64,000 bases of DNA from Paraburkholderia heleia NBRC 101817 (GTDB taxonomy: Bacteria > Pseudomonadota > Gammaproteobacteria > Burkholderiales > Burkholderiaceae), in assembly GCF_000739775.1 (NCBI RefSeq), contig NZ_BBJH01000029.1, forward strand, positions 62,001 to 126,000. The letters are read 5' to 3'. Positions 9,010 through 17,890 of this stretch are shown in pieces. A model generated the notes under the pieces. That model was not told the DNA's origin. It saw nothing but the letters and a program-made list of their open reading frames with translations, and did not search any database. Within the stretch, counting starts at the first letter, position 1, and every line of letters begins with the position of its first letter. Position numbers and translations under genes: made by a program.

Positions 9010-9285
9010 TCAGTAGTCCCAACGGCCCCGGTCGTGCCATTCGCGTTCGCGCCACTGCCGCTCGCGCCATTCATGCTCACGACGTTCGTGCTCGCGCCAT
9101 TCGTGTTCCCGCCAGCGCCGCGCACGCCAGTCGTCGTCGCCTCGCCAGTCGGTCTGGACGGGAACCGGTGCATAGGCCGCGCCTGGCACGCCAACGCCCA
9201 CGGCCACATCCATGTGGGCCAATGCAGCGGTCGAAGCCGCCAACGCCGTTGCGCCCAGGACCAGGCCGAGAATCGTCTTCTTCAT
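9010..9285 (-). CDS. Small exported Arg/Trp/Glu-rich protein
   Basis: This is a 91-residue protein with a clear signal peptide (KKTILGLVLGATALAAS, cleavage expected after ALA near residue 24). A short Gly/Val/Pro region follows. The C-terminal half is low-complexity, built from repeated units of the form WREHE, RREHE and WRERQ. The ATG at 9285 has AAGGAG upstream at a good distance; the open frame extends further but without support. The mature tail is strongly charged with regularly spaced Trp, so it could bind polyanions or the envelope. I do not recognise a named family. It ends 6 bp from the stop of the YdiJ-like gene, convergently. Confidence 0.7.
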   Translation of the reverse strand: MKKTILGLVLGATALAASTAALAHMDVAVGVGVPGAAYAPVPVQTDWRGDDDWRARRWREHEWREHERREHEWRERQWREREWHDRGRWDY

Positions 9286-9609
9286 CTCGCAACTCCTTCG
9301 CACGCTGTGTGCGTTCTTGATCAGCACGGCTCCGAGTGTAGGCGCCGCCTCCGGACACAGGTGCAACGGTGCTGCGAGATTGGTAACAACGCGTTAAGTG
9401 CCAGCCGCGTCGCGTCGCGCCGAGAGCACCTCGTGGCAATTGATCAGTAGACCGATTTATACGGTATGCGCGAGCAAGCTGGACTCCGACCCCTGGCGTG
9501 AGGTGGCGCTGGCGTTTGACTTTGGCGGAATCCGGTACACTCGAAGGCGAACCGCGGTTCGGGTTCTGTCTGTGTCGTGCCCGCTCTCCAGCCAGCTTTT
9601 TTGTGCCCG
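9286..9609. other. Intergenic region upstream of the receiver gene
   Basis: This 324-base stretch separates the divergent exported-protein gene and the receiver gene. It contains the Shine-Dalgarno of the former (complement of CTCCTT near 9293-9298). A possible -10 TACACT lies at 9535-9540, but the TTGACT upstream of it is only 14 bases away, too close for a normal sigma70 promoter. I see no gene in it. Confidence 0.5.
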
Positions 9610-9960
9610 ATGCCAAAACGAATCTTGCTAGTCGACGACAACCGCGATATCTCGGATGCGCTCGCGGCGCTCGTCGAGTTCGAAGGTCATCAAGCCCGAT
9701 GCGCCGCCGATGGACAAGAGGCCCTGCTCGTCGCCGGGTCGTTCCTTCCCGAGCTTGCCTTCGTGGACTGGACGCTGCCGGACATGAGCGGCGGCGAACT
9801 GGTGAGCCAGCTTCGGCTCAACCCCGCTTTGTCGAGTACCCGGTACGTTCTGCTATCGGGGCACATCGACGTGGATATCACGGCCAGGGCGGCAGCCGCC
9901 GGTTTCGACAAATGTCTGACGAAGCCGGTGCGGCTCGAAGACCTGCTGGCCTGCCTGTGA
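9610..9960 (+). CDS. Single-domain response regulator (CheY-like receiver)
   Basis: This 116-residue protein is one receiver domain with no output domain. ILLVDDNRD carries the acidic pair near residues 8-9. The phospho-acceptor aspartate is D53 in FVDWTLPDMSGGE, the switch serine is in VLLSGH and the conserved lysine is in CLTKPVRLEDL. A GTG at 9577 is in frame, but homology starts at the ATG at 9610. It precedes a hybrid histidine kinase by 176 bp on the same strand, so the two may form one signalling unit in which this protein works as a phosphate shuttle or sink. The output is not visible. Confidence 0.87.
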   Translation: MPKRILLVDDNRDISDALAALVEFEGHQARCAADGQEALLVAGSFLPELAFVDWTLPDMSGGELVSQLRLNPALSSTRYVLLSGHIDVDITARAAAAGFDKCLTKPVRLEDLLACL

Positions 9961-10136
9961 CGCGCTCTGACCGGCTGCCGCTTCGGTGCCGGTTGCCCTG
10001 GGCGGCGATCCTGACGGCACCCGCCCAAAGGCGGAACAAAAATTGCGCGCTCCGTTTCGCTCGTGTGCAGCCACCCGTCTCCACGAACAGGGTCGTACCG
10101 ATATCCAGCAGCGTCTCCCCGGAGCAACGTCGCGTC

Positions 10137-11873
10137 ATGAACAAGGAAGTTCCACCGCCGATCGAGCGCCCTTCGACCCGCTGGCCGGGCGAAATGGCGG
10201 AGCGCATCGCCGCATTCGACTGGAGCGCCACGGCGCTCGGCCCGCGCGAATCGTGGTCGACGAGCCTCGTCGCCGCGATCAACATGCTCCTCGCCTCGCC
10301 TTCTCCGCTCGTCATGCTCTGGGGCCGCGAAGCCACGATGGTCTACAACGACGCTTACGCGATTTTCGCGGGCGGCCGGCATCCGTTCCTGTTAGGCAAA
10401 CCGGTCGAAACCGGCTGGCCGGAGGTGGCGGCGTTCAACCGCCATGTCGTCGATACGTGCCTTGCGGGCGGAACGCTGGCCTTTCAGGACAAGCAGCTCG
10501 TGCTGTATCGCGAAGGTCACGCCGAAGACGTCTGGATGGATCTGAGCTACAGCCCGGTTTTCGAAGACGACGGGCGGCCGGCGGGCGTCATCGCCATCGT
10601 GTTCGAAACGACCGCGAAGATACTGGCGGAAAGGCAGCGCAAGGTGGCCGAAGACGCGCTGCTGCAACTGACGCAGACACTGGAGCAGCGCGTCGCCGAG
10701 GAAGTGGGGGCGCGCGTGGCGATGGAGGAGCGGCTGCGTCAGGCGCAAAAGCTGGAGGCGATCGGCAGTCTCACGGGCGGCGTGGCGCACGACTTCAACA
10801 ACGTCTTGCAGGTCATTTCCGCCAACCTGCAGCTCATCGAGCTTTCGACGAGAGGCAACGCCGCGCTCGAGCGGCGCGTGGCCGCGGTCAGCAACGCGGT
10901 GTCGCGCGGCGCGAAACTCGCCTCGCAGCTGCTGGCCTTTGCACGAAGGCAGCCGCTCGCGCCGGCCGTTCTGAATCCATTCCGGCTGGTCGAAGGCATC
11001 GCCGAGATGCTTCATCGCACGTTGCCGGAAACGATCGAACTCGCCATCGTGCCCGCGCAAGAGACCTGGAATATTTGCGCAGACCGAAGTCAGCTGGAGA
11101 GCGCGCTGTTGAATCTGGTCATCAACTCGCGCGACGCGATAGACGGACCCGGACGCATCGGCGTCTGTCTTGCGAATATCGATGCAGACAACGACGAACG
11201 GGCGCGCCGCGATGGCGTGCCGGCGGGCGAATATGTGCGCCTGCAGGTTTCGGACTCGGGCCGCGGCATGCCCGACCACGTGAAAGCGCGCGTGTTCGAA
11301 CCGTTCTTCACCACCAAGGCGGAGGGCCAGGGAACGGGACTGGGCCTGAGCATGGTGCACGGGTTCGTTGCGCAGAGTTCGGGCCACGTTTTCATTGAAA
11401 GCGCACAAGGCCGGGGCACGACCGTCAGCCTCTATTTCCCGCGCAGCCTGGAAGCGGAATACGACGCTTACAAGCCGACCGTCGCGCGGCAGGAGCGAGG
11501 CGGCGAGACCATTCTCGTTGTCGAAGACGATGCCGACGTCCGCATTGCCGCGATCGAAATGCTGGCCCAGCTCGGCTACAAGGTGCTCTCCGCGCAAGAT
11601 GGCGAGGGCGCGCTCAAGCTGATCCAGAGCGGCCAGCGTTTCGACCTGCTGTTCACGGATGTCGTGACGCCGGGCACCGTGAGAAGCAGCGAACTGGCGC
11701 GTATCGCGAGCGGACCGCCCTACTACGCCAAGGTCCTGTTTGCCTCCGGTTATACGCGCGACGTCATTTTCCACGACGGCAAGCTCGACGAAGGCGTCGC
11801 GCTCATCAGCAAGCCTTATCGATACGACGACCTTGCCGTTGCGGTGCGTAATGCCCTCAACAAGACCGGCTGA
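10137..11873 (+). CDS. Hybrid histidine kinase with PAS sensor and C-terminal receiver
   Basis: This 578-residue protein has no convincing transmembrane helices, so it is probably cytoplasmic. It starts with a PAS-type region (about 20-165, with LGPRESW and VMLWGREATMVYNDAY). A short coiled coil follows, then a HisKA helix with the phospho-histidine at about residue 218 (GGVAHDFNNVLQV). The HATPase domain has N-box NLVINSRDAI and G-boxes DSGRGMPD and GTGLGLSMV. The receiver from about residue 457 (ILVVEDDADVR) has its acceptor Asp near 508 and lysine in SKPYR. The PAS region suggests an internal redox, light or ligand signal. No strong Shine-Dalgarno sits near the ATG at 10137, and the frame is open upstream, so the start is uncertain by some tens of residues. 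It converges with the DUF1479 gene, 16 bp apart. Confidence 0.88.
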   Translation: MNKEVPPPIERPSTRWPGEMAERIAAFDWSATALGPRESWSTSLVAAINMLLASPSPLVMLWGREATMVYNDAYAIFAGGRHPFLLGKPVETGWPEVAAFNRHVVDTCLAGGTLAFQDKQLVLYREGHAEDVWMDLSYSPVFEDDGRPAGVIAIVFETTAKILAERQRKVAEDALLQLTQTLEQRVAEEVGARVAMEERLRQAQKLEAIGSLTGGVAHDFNNVLQVISANLQLIELSTRGNAALERRVAAVSNAVSRGAKLASQLLAFARRQPLAPAVLNPFRLVEGIAEMLHRTLPETIELAIVPAQETWNICADRSQLESALLNLVINSRDAIDGPGRIGVCLANIDADNDERARRDGVPAGEYVRLQVSDSGRGMPDHVKARVFEPFFTTKAEGQGTGLGLSMVHGFVAQSSGHVFIESAQGRGTTVSLYFPRSLEAEYDAYKPTVARQERGGETILVVEDDADVRIAAIEMLAQLGYKVLSAQDGEGALKLIQSGQRFDLLFTDVVTPGTVRSSELARIASGPPYYAKVLFASGYTRDVIFHDGKLDEGVALISKPYRYDDLAVAVRNALNKTG

Positions 11874-11889
11874 CGCAGCAATCGATGCG

Positions 11890-13134
11890 TCAGGTCTTCA
11901 GCCCGATTTGCGCGCGCCCGAGCGGGGTCAGGTCGTCTACCGTTGCGCGCCCGACGAAATCGACTTCGAAGTGATCCGTCGGGAAATCCGGCGGACTCCT
12001 GCCTTCGAGGAAGTCCGGTAATTGCCGCGCGAGATACGCGTCGTTCCTGGCGCAGGACGGCGCCGAGGCGATGTACATCACGTTGCTGTAGCCCTTGCCG
12101 CGATGCGCATCCTCCACGGCATGAATGACGTCGCTATGCCAGAAGACCGTGTCGCCCGGTTGCATCAGGGGGATCGACGAAAGCGCGTGGAAAAGCGGCG
12201 CGTGGTACTCCGGCCTGATCGAGAGCGCGCGGCCCGGCATCGCGCCGCACAGGTCGTCGTCTGCAATGTCGTCCTGCAGCGCCCGCAACAGGATGTAGAC
12301 CATCGCGTTCGCAATGGGCACGAGTTGCAGCGTGCCGTCGCCGGGGCCTTGCTGCGTGAGCGCGGTCCAGCCCTGAAACGTGCGGAACATCGAGCAGACG
12401 GCCGGTGACGGAATCTCTTCGACCTCGGTGCGCCACGCCGCATCGAACGCGTCGTAGTTGCGCCAGTTTCCGGAGAAGACGTGGCGGTAGACCTTGCGGA
12501 AGTTCGCCTCGATCCAGCGCTCCACCGAACCGCCGTCGCAATGCGCGGAAAGACCCAGCGATTCGGAGCCGGGCGGCCGGCGGCGCAGCCGGTCTGCATA
12601 AACGGGCACGTGATCCGGGTCGAAATGCACGCGGCCTTCGCTCCCGGTGCGCCACAGCCGGTTCAGAAACACGCGTGCCTGCGTGAGTTCCGGCGACTGG
12701 CGCGCCAGCACTTGCGGCTTCGACCAGTAGACACCGTAGATCTGCGGCTTGTTCGAGGCCAGCTGGCCGAAGTATTTGTCTTCGGCGCGATGCAGCAGCT
12801 TGCGCTCGAGATCGTTGCGCTCGACGTAGTCCGCAATGTCGTTGTCCCACTGCTCCACGCGCGAGCGGTCGAATACGTTGCGGATGACACAGGCGCCGCG
12901 CGCCTTCACGAGCGCGATCAGCTCCGTGCTCACCCGCTTGCCGACGATGTCCGCGAAGGCGATTTCGGGGATGACCGGCTCACCCCGGTCGCGAAGCTGG
13001 GCAATGCGATGCGCCTCTTCGTGCATGGCCGCTTCGACCTCGGCGAACACGGCCCGGTAGTGGGGCAAGTTCTCCCGAAGTTCCTGTTTCGCCTTGCGGA
13101 TAGCCGCGGGCAGGTCGTCGATATGCAAAGCCAT
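11890..13134 (-). CDS. DUF1479 / YbiU-like putative 2-oxoglutarate-Fe(II) oxygenase
   Basis: This 414-residue protein matches the DUF1479 family (E. coli YbiU, 421 aa) along its length. Likely iron ligands are the HCD in LSAHCDGGSVERW near residue 205 and a later histidine in FWHSDVIHAVEDAHRG near 340, in a cupin-like fold. This resembles Fe(II)/2-oxoglutarate-dependent oxygenases, but no substrate is established for the family as far as I know. The ATG at 13134 has GGTGGAG upstream. The open frame extends past it into the AraC gene on the other strand, which is not credible. It is divergent from the AraC regulator with 99 bp between starts, so that regulator probably controls it. Confidence 0.85.
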   Translation of the reverse strand: MALHIDDLPAAIRKAKQELRENLPHYRAVFAEVEAAMHEEAHRIAQLRDRGEPVIPEIAFADIVGKRVSTELIALVKARGACVIRNVFDRSRVEQWDNDIADYVERNDLERKLLHRAEDKYFGQLASNKPQIYGVYWSKPQVLARQSPELTQARVFLNRLWRTGSEGRVHFDPDHVPVYADRLRRRPPGSESLGLSAHCDGGSVERWIEANFRKVYRHVFSGNWRNYDAFDAAWRTEVEEIPSPAVCSMFRTFQGWTALTQQGPGDGTLQLVPIANAMVYILLRALQDDIADDDLCGAMPGRALSIRPEYHAPLFHALSSIPLMQPGDTVFWHSDVIHAVEDAHRGKGYSNVMYIASAPSCARNDAYLARQLPDFLEGRSPPDFPTDHFEVDFVGRATVDDLTPLGRAQIGLKT

Positions 13135-13233
13135 GTCGTTGTCTCCACCCTGGTGATTTCGAATGATGGGAGCGTACGCCGCCGCGGCCTCGTCCGGTGA
13201 TATTATCGGGTCAATCTCTTTGTAGTTTCGGCC
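13135..13233. promoter_or_regulatory. Divergent promoter region between DUF1479 and AraC genes
   Basis: The 99-base gap holds both starts. A TATTAT (13201-13206) about 27 bases before the AraC start codon is a candidate -10 box, without a good -35 at the right distance, as expected for an activator-dependent promoter. I did not find a clear direct repeat for AraC binding. Confidence 0.4.
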
Positions 13234-14184
13234 ATGAAGGCAGCGTACGAGCACGTCGACTTCGGCAGCAGCTGTTCGGTGCGGGTTTACCACCGGCGCT
13301 TGCCGCGCATTCCGTTCGAGTGGCATCACCACCCGGAATACGAACTCACGCTGACGATGAACAGCCAGGGCAAGCGTTATATCGGCGACTCGGTCACCGT
13401 TTATGGCGCCGACGATCTCGTCCTCGTGCCGCCCGACATGCCGCACACCTGGTCGTCCAATCGCTCGATCGACCCGGCGGACCCGCAGGTTGCCATCGTC
13501 GTCTGGTTCGAAGGCAACTGGGTGCAGCGCCTCGCCGACCTTTGCCCGGAATACGCGAACCTGCGCGACCTGCTGCGCCGCGCGGCCTGCGGACTGGTCT
13601 TCGAAGAAGGCGCCGGCGCGCAGATGCGCGGCTATCTGGACCGTCTTTTGGCGGCCGACCCGCGTGCGCGCCTCGCTGCCGTGCTGGAGATCCTCGCCTG
13701 GCTGACCGATTGGCCGGCCACCCAGCTGGCGACGCCCAGCGCATTCGAGGGGCGCGTGGGTGCATCGTCAGGCTATGAGCCCGAGCAGTTGAACCGGGTG
13801 CTTGCGCTGATCGAAACGCAGTTCGCGCAACCCTTGCGGCTTTCGACGCTCGCCAAAGCCGCGGGTCTGTCTGAACGCACGCTGACGAGACATTTCGTGC
13901 AGCACACGGGCGAAAGCGTGGGGCAGTACCTTGCGCGGGTTCGGATCGGCCATGCCTGCCGGCTGTTGACCGACACGCCGATGCCCATCTCCGTGATCGC
14001 CACCCGCTCGGGGTTCCCCAATGCGGCGAACTTCAACCGGCAGTTCAAGGCCACAAAAGCGTTGACGCCCGTGGCGTACCGGCAGCAATTCAAGGGCGCA
14101 AAGCTTGACGGGCACGAGGCTGCGCCGTCCCTTACCGAGCGCTCGCCTTCTCTCGAGCGTACGCGGCGGACGGACCCAGGCTAA
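13234..14184 (+). CDS. AraC-family transcriptional regulator with cupin sensor
   Basis: This 316-residue protein has an N-terminal cupin-type sensor domain (FEWHHHPEYELTL near residue 28, then a GDDLVLVPPDMPHTW-like strand) and a C-terminal double helix-turn-helix at about 180-280. The HTH contains LAKAAGLSERTLTRHF and the family motif ISVIATRSGFPNAANFNRQF. It belongs with AraC regulators of sugar or small-molecule metabolism. It is divergent from the DUF1479 gene and lies 159 bp upstream of the five-gene ABC importer on the same strand. It could therefore link import of a compound to its oxidation. The effector is unknown. Confidence 0.9.
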   Translation: MKAAYEHVDFGSSCSVRVYHRRLPRIPFEWHHHPEYELTLTMNSQGKRYIGDSVTVYGADDLVLVPPDMPHTWSSNRSIDPADPQVAIVVWFEGNWVQRLADLCPEYANLRDLLRRAACGLVFEEGAGAQMRGYLDRLLAADPRARLAAVLEILAWLTDWPATQLATPSAFEGRVGASSGYEPEQLNRVLALIETQFAQPLRLSTLAKAAGLSERTLTRHFVQHTGESVGQYLARVRIGHACRLLTDTPMPISVIATRSGFPNAANFNRQFKATKALTPVAYRQQFKGAKLDGHEAAPSLTERSPSLERTRRTDPG

Positions 14185-14343
14185 CCGTAAGCCAGTCGCG
14201 GTGACTTGCCATGCCTCACCGCCTCAGCGATTTCCCTGGAGTGCTGTCATTAGCGCCAGGAATGTGTTGATATAGCGAAAAATCGCACGGTCGGACAGAA
14301 AATTCACGCTCGATAAGCAATGCCCAAACAAAGGAGACAGTCC

Positions 14344-15588
14344 ATGAGGATGTTGCGCTCGTTGCTGGTTGGTGCGGTTGTATCGTCGGCGGTGGCAGGC
14401 GGGGCTGCGCAAGCGGAGACGGTCAAGATTGCCTTCATCGATCCGCTGTCCGGCTTGATGGCGTCGCTCGGAACGAATCAGCTGCACAGCTGGCAATACA
14501 CGGCCGAATACGCCAACGAGCATAACTGGGCAAACGGCACGAAGTTCGAGGTGGTCGGATTCGACAACAAGCTTTCGCCGCAGGAAAGCCTGACCCTGCT
14601 GAACCAGGCCGCCGACCAGGGCATCCGCTATATCGTGCAGGGCAACGGCTCGTCGGTCGGCCTCGCGCTGGAAGATGCGGTCGCCAGGTACAACTCGCGC
14701 AATCCTGGCAAGGAAATCGTCTACCTGAACTACGCCGCGGTGGACCCGGCCATGACCAATGCCCGGTGCGACTACTGGCACTTCCGCTTCGACGCCAACG
14801 CCGACATGAAGATGGATGCGCTCACCACGTTCCTCGCGCGCGACAAGGACATCAAGAAGGTCTACCTCATCAATCAGGACTACTCGTTTGGCCATGACGT
14901 TTCGCGCGTGGCGCGCGAGGACCTGAAGAGCAAGCGGCCGGATATCGTGATCGTCGGCGACGATTTTCATCCGCTCGCGCGCGTGAAGGACTTCTCGCCT
15001 TACGCCACCAAGATCAAGGCGTCCGGCGCCGACACGGTGATCACGGGCAACTGGGGCAGCGACCTCGCGTTGCTCGTGAAGGCAGGCAAGGACGCGGGCG
15101 TGACGGCCAACTTCTACACCTATTACGCGGGCACGACCGGCGTGCCGACGGCCATGGGCGCGTCCGGCGCCGACCATGTGAAGTACGTGGGCGTGTTCGG
15201 CCCGAACACGGCGAACAACCCGCCGGTGGTTGGGCAGATCATCGAGGGCTTCAAGAAGAAGTACAACGACGACTACTATCTGGCGACGGCCTATACCGCC
15301 ATCGAAATGCTCAGCCGTGCGATGAACGCGGCGAAGTCGACCGACCCCGTCAAGGTGGCGAGAGCCATGGAGGGCATGACGGTCGACGGCATGAACGGTC
15401 CGGTGACGATGCGCGCCGCCGATCACCAGGCGCAGCAGTCGCTCGTGATCGCGACATGGACCCGGGCGGACGGCAAAACGGTAAAGTACGACCAGGAGAA
15501 CACCGGCTATGGCTGGCGCACCGACGTCCAGCTCGGGCCGACCGCGGCAACGCAGCCGACCACTTGCCAGATGAAGCGCCCAGGCTGA
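14344..15588 (+). CDS. Branched-chain-type ABC transporter, substrate-binding protein
   Basis: This 414-residue periplasmic protein has a Sec signal peptide ending AAQA near residue 25. It is a type I periplasmic-binding fold of the Leu/Ile/Val family, starting VKIAFIDPLSGLMASLG and containing the paired lobes and the YLINQDYSFGHD segment. Upstream in-frame codons are disfavoured because AAGGAGACAG (14331-14340) sits at the right distance before the ATG at 14344. It opens an operon of two permeases and two ATPases. Family members bind amino acids, urea, amides and aromatic acids; this sequence alone does not show which. Confidence 0.9.
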   Translation: MRMLRSLLVGAVVSSAVAGGAAQAETVKIAFIDPLSGLMASLGTNQLHSWQYTAEYANEHNWANGTKFEVVGFDNKLSPQESLTLLNQAADQGIRYIVQGNGSSVGLALEDAVARYNSRNPGKEIVYLNYAAVDPAMTNARCDYWHFRFDANADMKMDALTTFLARDKDIKKVYLINQDYSFGHDVSRVAREDLKSKRPDIVIVGDDFHPLARVKDFSPYATKIKASGADTVITGNWGSDLALLVKAGKDAGVTANFYTYYAGTTGVPTAMGASGADHVKYVGVFGPNTANNPPVVGQIIEGFKKKYNDDYYLATAYTAIEMLSRAMNAAKSTDPVKVARAMEGMTVDGMNGPVTMRAADHQAQQSLVIATWTRADGKTVKYDQENTGYGWRTDVQLGPTAATQPTTCQMKRPG

Positions 15589-15628
15589 ACCTGCTCTCGC
15601 TACGACACTTCACAAGGATCATCGGGCA

Positions 15629-16576
15629 GTGGAATTCCTGACCATCTCTCTGTTGAACGGCATCGGCTACGGACTGCTGCTGTTCATGCTTTCCTCGGGC
15701 CTCACCTTGATCTTCAGCATGATGGGCGTGCTCAATTTCGCGCACGCCAGCTTTTACATGCTCGGGGCCTACTTTGCCTACACCATCGCCAGCAGGATCG
15801 GTTTCTGGCCGGCGCTCGTGGCGGCGCCGCTGCTCGTGGCGTGTGTCGGCGCGCTCGTCGAGCGTTTCGGCTTGCGTACCGTGCACAGGTTCGGGCATGT
15901 GGCGGAATTGCTGTTCACCTTCGGCCTCTCGTACCTGATCGTGGAGGGCGTCAAGCTGGTCTGGGGTCTGGCCGCGGTGCCTTACGCCATTCCGCCCGAA
16001 CTGAACGGGGCGTTGTTCAAGGTGTACACGTCGGAATTTCCGAAGTATCGCGCCTTCATGATGCTCATCTCGATCGCCATGCTGGCCGCGCTGTATCTGC
16101 TGCTGACGCGCACGCGCATCGGCCTGGTCATTCAGGCGTCGCTCACGCATCCGGAAATGGTCGAGGCGCTCGGGCACAACGTGCAGCGCGTATTCATGCT
16201 GGTGTTCGGCGGCGGCGCCGCGCTGGCGGGCCTCGCTGGCGTGATTGGCGGCAATGCGTTCGTCACGTCGCCTTCGATGGCCGAGTCGGTGGGCACCATC
16301 GTGTTCGTGATCGCCGTGGTGGGCGGCATGGGCTCGCTGCCGGGCGCGTTCATCGCGTCGCTGCTGATCGGCGTCATGCAGACCTTCGCCGTCACGATCG
16401 ATGCCTCGCTCTCCGATCTGTTCTCACTCGTTGGCGTGCGGGTCACGGACAGTACGACGCTCTCTTCGCTGTGGCGCATGCCCGTCTCGCAGGTCGCGCC
16501 GATTCTGCCTTATCTGCTCATGGTGCTCATGATGATCCTGCGTCCGCGCGGATTGCTCGGCAAGCGGGAGGGCTGA
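15629..16576 (+). CDS. livH: Branched-chain-type ABC transporter permease (LivH-like)
   Basis: This 315-residue inner-membrane protein has about 8 hydrophobic helices. It shows LivH-type features: NGIGYGLLLFMLSSGLTLIF at the N-terminus, GVLNFAHASFYMLGAYF, and the cytoplasmic coupling region near TRTRIGLVIQASLTHPEM. The start is a GTG at 15629, 40 bp after the binding-protein gene, with a weak AAGGA some 11 bases upstream. It pairs with the LivM-like permease that begins 3 bp after its stop. The gene symbol denotes family resemblance, not proven branched-chain amino acid transport. Confidence 0.9.
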   Translation: MEFLTISLLNGIGYGLLLFMLSSGLTLIFSMMGVLNFAHASFYMLGAYFAYTIASRIGFWPALVAAPLLVACVGALVERFGLRTVHRFGHVAELLFTFGLSYLIVEGVKLVWGLAAVPYAIPPELNGALFKVYTSEFPKYRAFMMLISIAMLAALYLLLTRTRIGLVIQASLTHPEMVEALGHNVQRVFMLVFGGGAALAGLAGVIGGNAFVTSPSMAESVGTIVFVIAVVGGMGSLPGAFIASLLIGVMQTFAVTIDASLSDLFSLVGVRVTDSTTLSSLWRMPVSQVAPILPYLLMVLMMILRPRGLLGKREG

Positions 16577-16579
16577 ACG

Positions 16580-17890
16580 ATGAAACCGCTCATTCAGGCC
16601 AATGCCGGTTCGGCCATGCAACGCCATGGATGGCTGCAGTCCACGCATGCGCTGCGCTGGATCGTCTGGGGCGCCACGGGGCTCGCGATGCTGGTGCTGC
16701 CGCTCGTGTTTTCCAGCGGCTTCGCGATCGCGCTGCTTTCGCAGATGGGCATCATGATCATCTTCGCGCTTTCGTACAACATGCTGCTCGGCCAGACCGG
16801 CATGCTCTCGTTCGGCCACGCGGTGTACTCCGGGCTCGGCGCATTCGTGGCGGCCCATGTGCTCAACCGGATCGGCGCGAGCCATTTTCCGCTGCCCGTT
16901 TCGCTGCTGCCGCTGGTGGGCGGGCTCGGGGGCATGCTGTTCGGCGTGCTGTTCGGCTACGTGACCACGCGCAAGTCGGGCACCACCTTCGCGATGATCA
17001 CGCTCGGCATCGGCGAGATGGTGGCGGCGAGTTCGCTGATGTTTCCCGGCTTTTTCGGCGGCGAAGGCGGGGTGCCGACCAATCGCACAGTTGGCCATGC
17101 GGTGCTTGGCATCACTTACGGCCCGGCGATCCAGGTGTACTACCTGATCGCGGTGTGGTGCCTCGTGTCGATGATCGCCATGTACGCATGGACGCAGACT
17201 CCGCTCGGCCGCATCGCCAATGCCGTGCGCGACAATCCCGAGCGCGCGGAATTCGTCGGCTACAACACGCAGCGCGTGCGCTTTTTCGTGATGGTCCTCT
17301 CGGCGTTCTTCGCCGGTATTGCAGGCGGCCTCTCGGTGATCGACTTCGAGATCGTGACCGCGGAGAATGTCGGCGCCGCGCAGTCAGGCGGCGTGCTGCT
17401 CGCGACGTTCATCGGCGGCGGGGCGTTCTTCTTCGGGCCGATCATCGGTTCGATTCTGTTCGTGCTGTTCGCGGTCGCGTTGTCCAATCTCACGCCGGCA
17501 TGGTTGCTGTACCTCGGCCTGTTCTTCGTGCTCGTGGTGATGTACGTGCCGGGCGGCGTGTCGAGCCTGCTGATGAAGCAGGTCCCGCTCATCGCGGCGC
17601 GCAAGCTGCACCGCATGTTGCCTTCCTATGCGGCGGCGCTGGGCGCCGCGCTGATTTTGCTTGCAGCGCTCGTGCTGACGGTCGAACTCGTCTACAAGGT
17701 GCAGATCGACAGTGACAACGGCACGGCCATGGCGTTCTTCGGCCTGAATTTCGATGCCGCGTCGTGGAGGCCCTGGGCCGTCGCCGCGGTGCTGTGGGCG
17801 CTGGGCGCGCAGGCGGGACGCCTCGCCGCCGCGCGCTTGCGCGAGGCCTGGGACGGCGTGCAACGGGAAATCGCGGGGAGCAACGCATGA
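16580..17890 (+). CDS. livM: Branched-chain-type ABC transporter permease (LivM-like)
   Basis: This 436-residue inner-membrane protein has the LivM signatures FALSYNMLLGQTGMLSFGHA and PLGRIANAVRDNPERAEFVG (the loop contacting the ATPases). After the usual core, which ends near residue 340, there is a C-terminal extension of about 90 residues. This extension holds further hydrophobic segments (ALGAALILLAALVLTVELVY and the region after RPWAVAA), longer than classic LivM. The stop overlaps the start of the next gene by 4 bases (ATGA), so translation is probably coupled. Confidence 0.9.
   Translation: MKPLIQANAGSAMQRHGWLQSTHALRWIVWGATGLAMLVLPLVFSSGFAIALLSQMGIMIIFALSYNMLLGQTGMLSFGHAVYSGLGAFVAAHVLNRIGASHFPLPVSLLPLVGGLGGMLFGVLFGYVTTRKSGTTFAMITLGIGEMVAASSLMFPGFFGGEGGVPTNRTVGHAVLGITYGPAIQVYYLIAVWCLVSMIAMYAWTQTPLGRIANAVRDNPERAEFVGYNTQRVRFFVMVLSAFFAGIAGGLSVIDFEIVTAENVGAAQSGGVLLATFIGGGAFFFGPIIGSILFVLFAVALSNLTPAWLLYLGLFFVLVVMYVPGGVSSLLMKQVPLIAARKLHRMLPSYAAALGAALILLAALVLTVELVYKVQIDSDNGTAMAFFGLNFDAASWRPWAVAAVLWALGAQAGRLAAARLREAWDGVQREIAGSNA

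Noticed and set aside
9516..9540. TTGACT...TACACT as a sigma70 promoter for the receiver gene
   Set aside because: The spacer is only 14 bases, below the working range, so I list it only as a weak -10 candidate.
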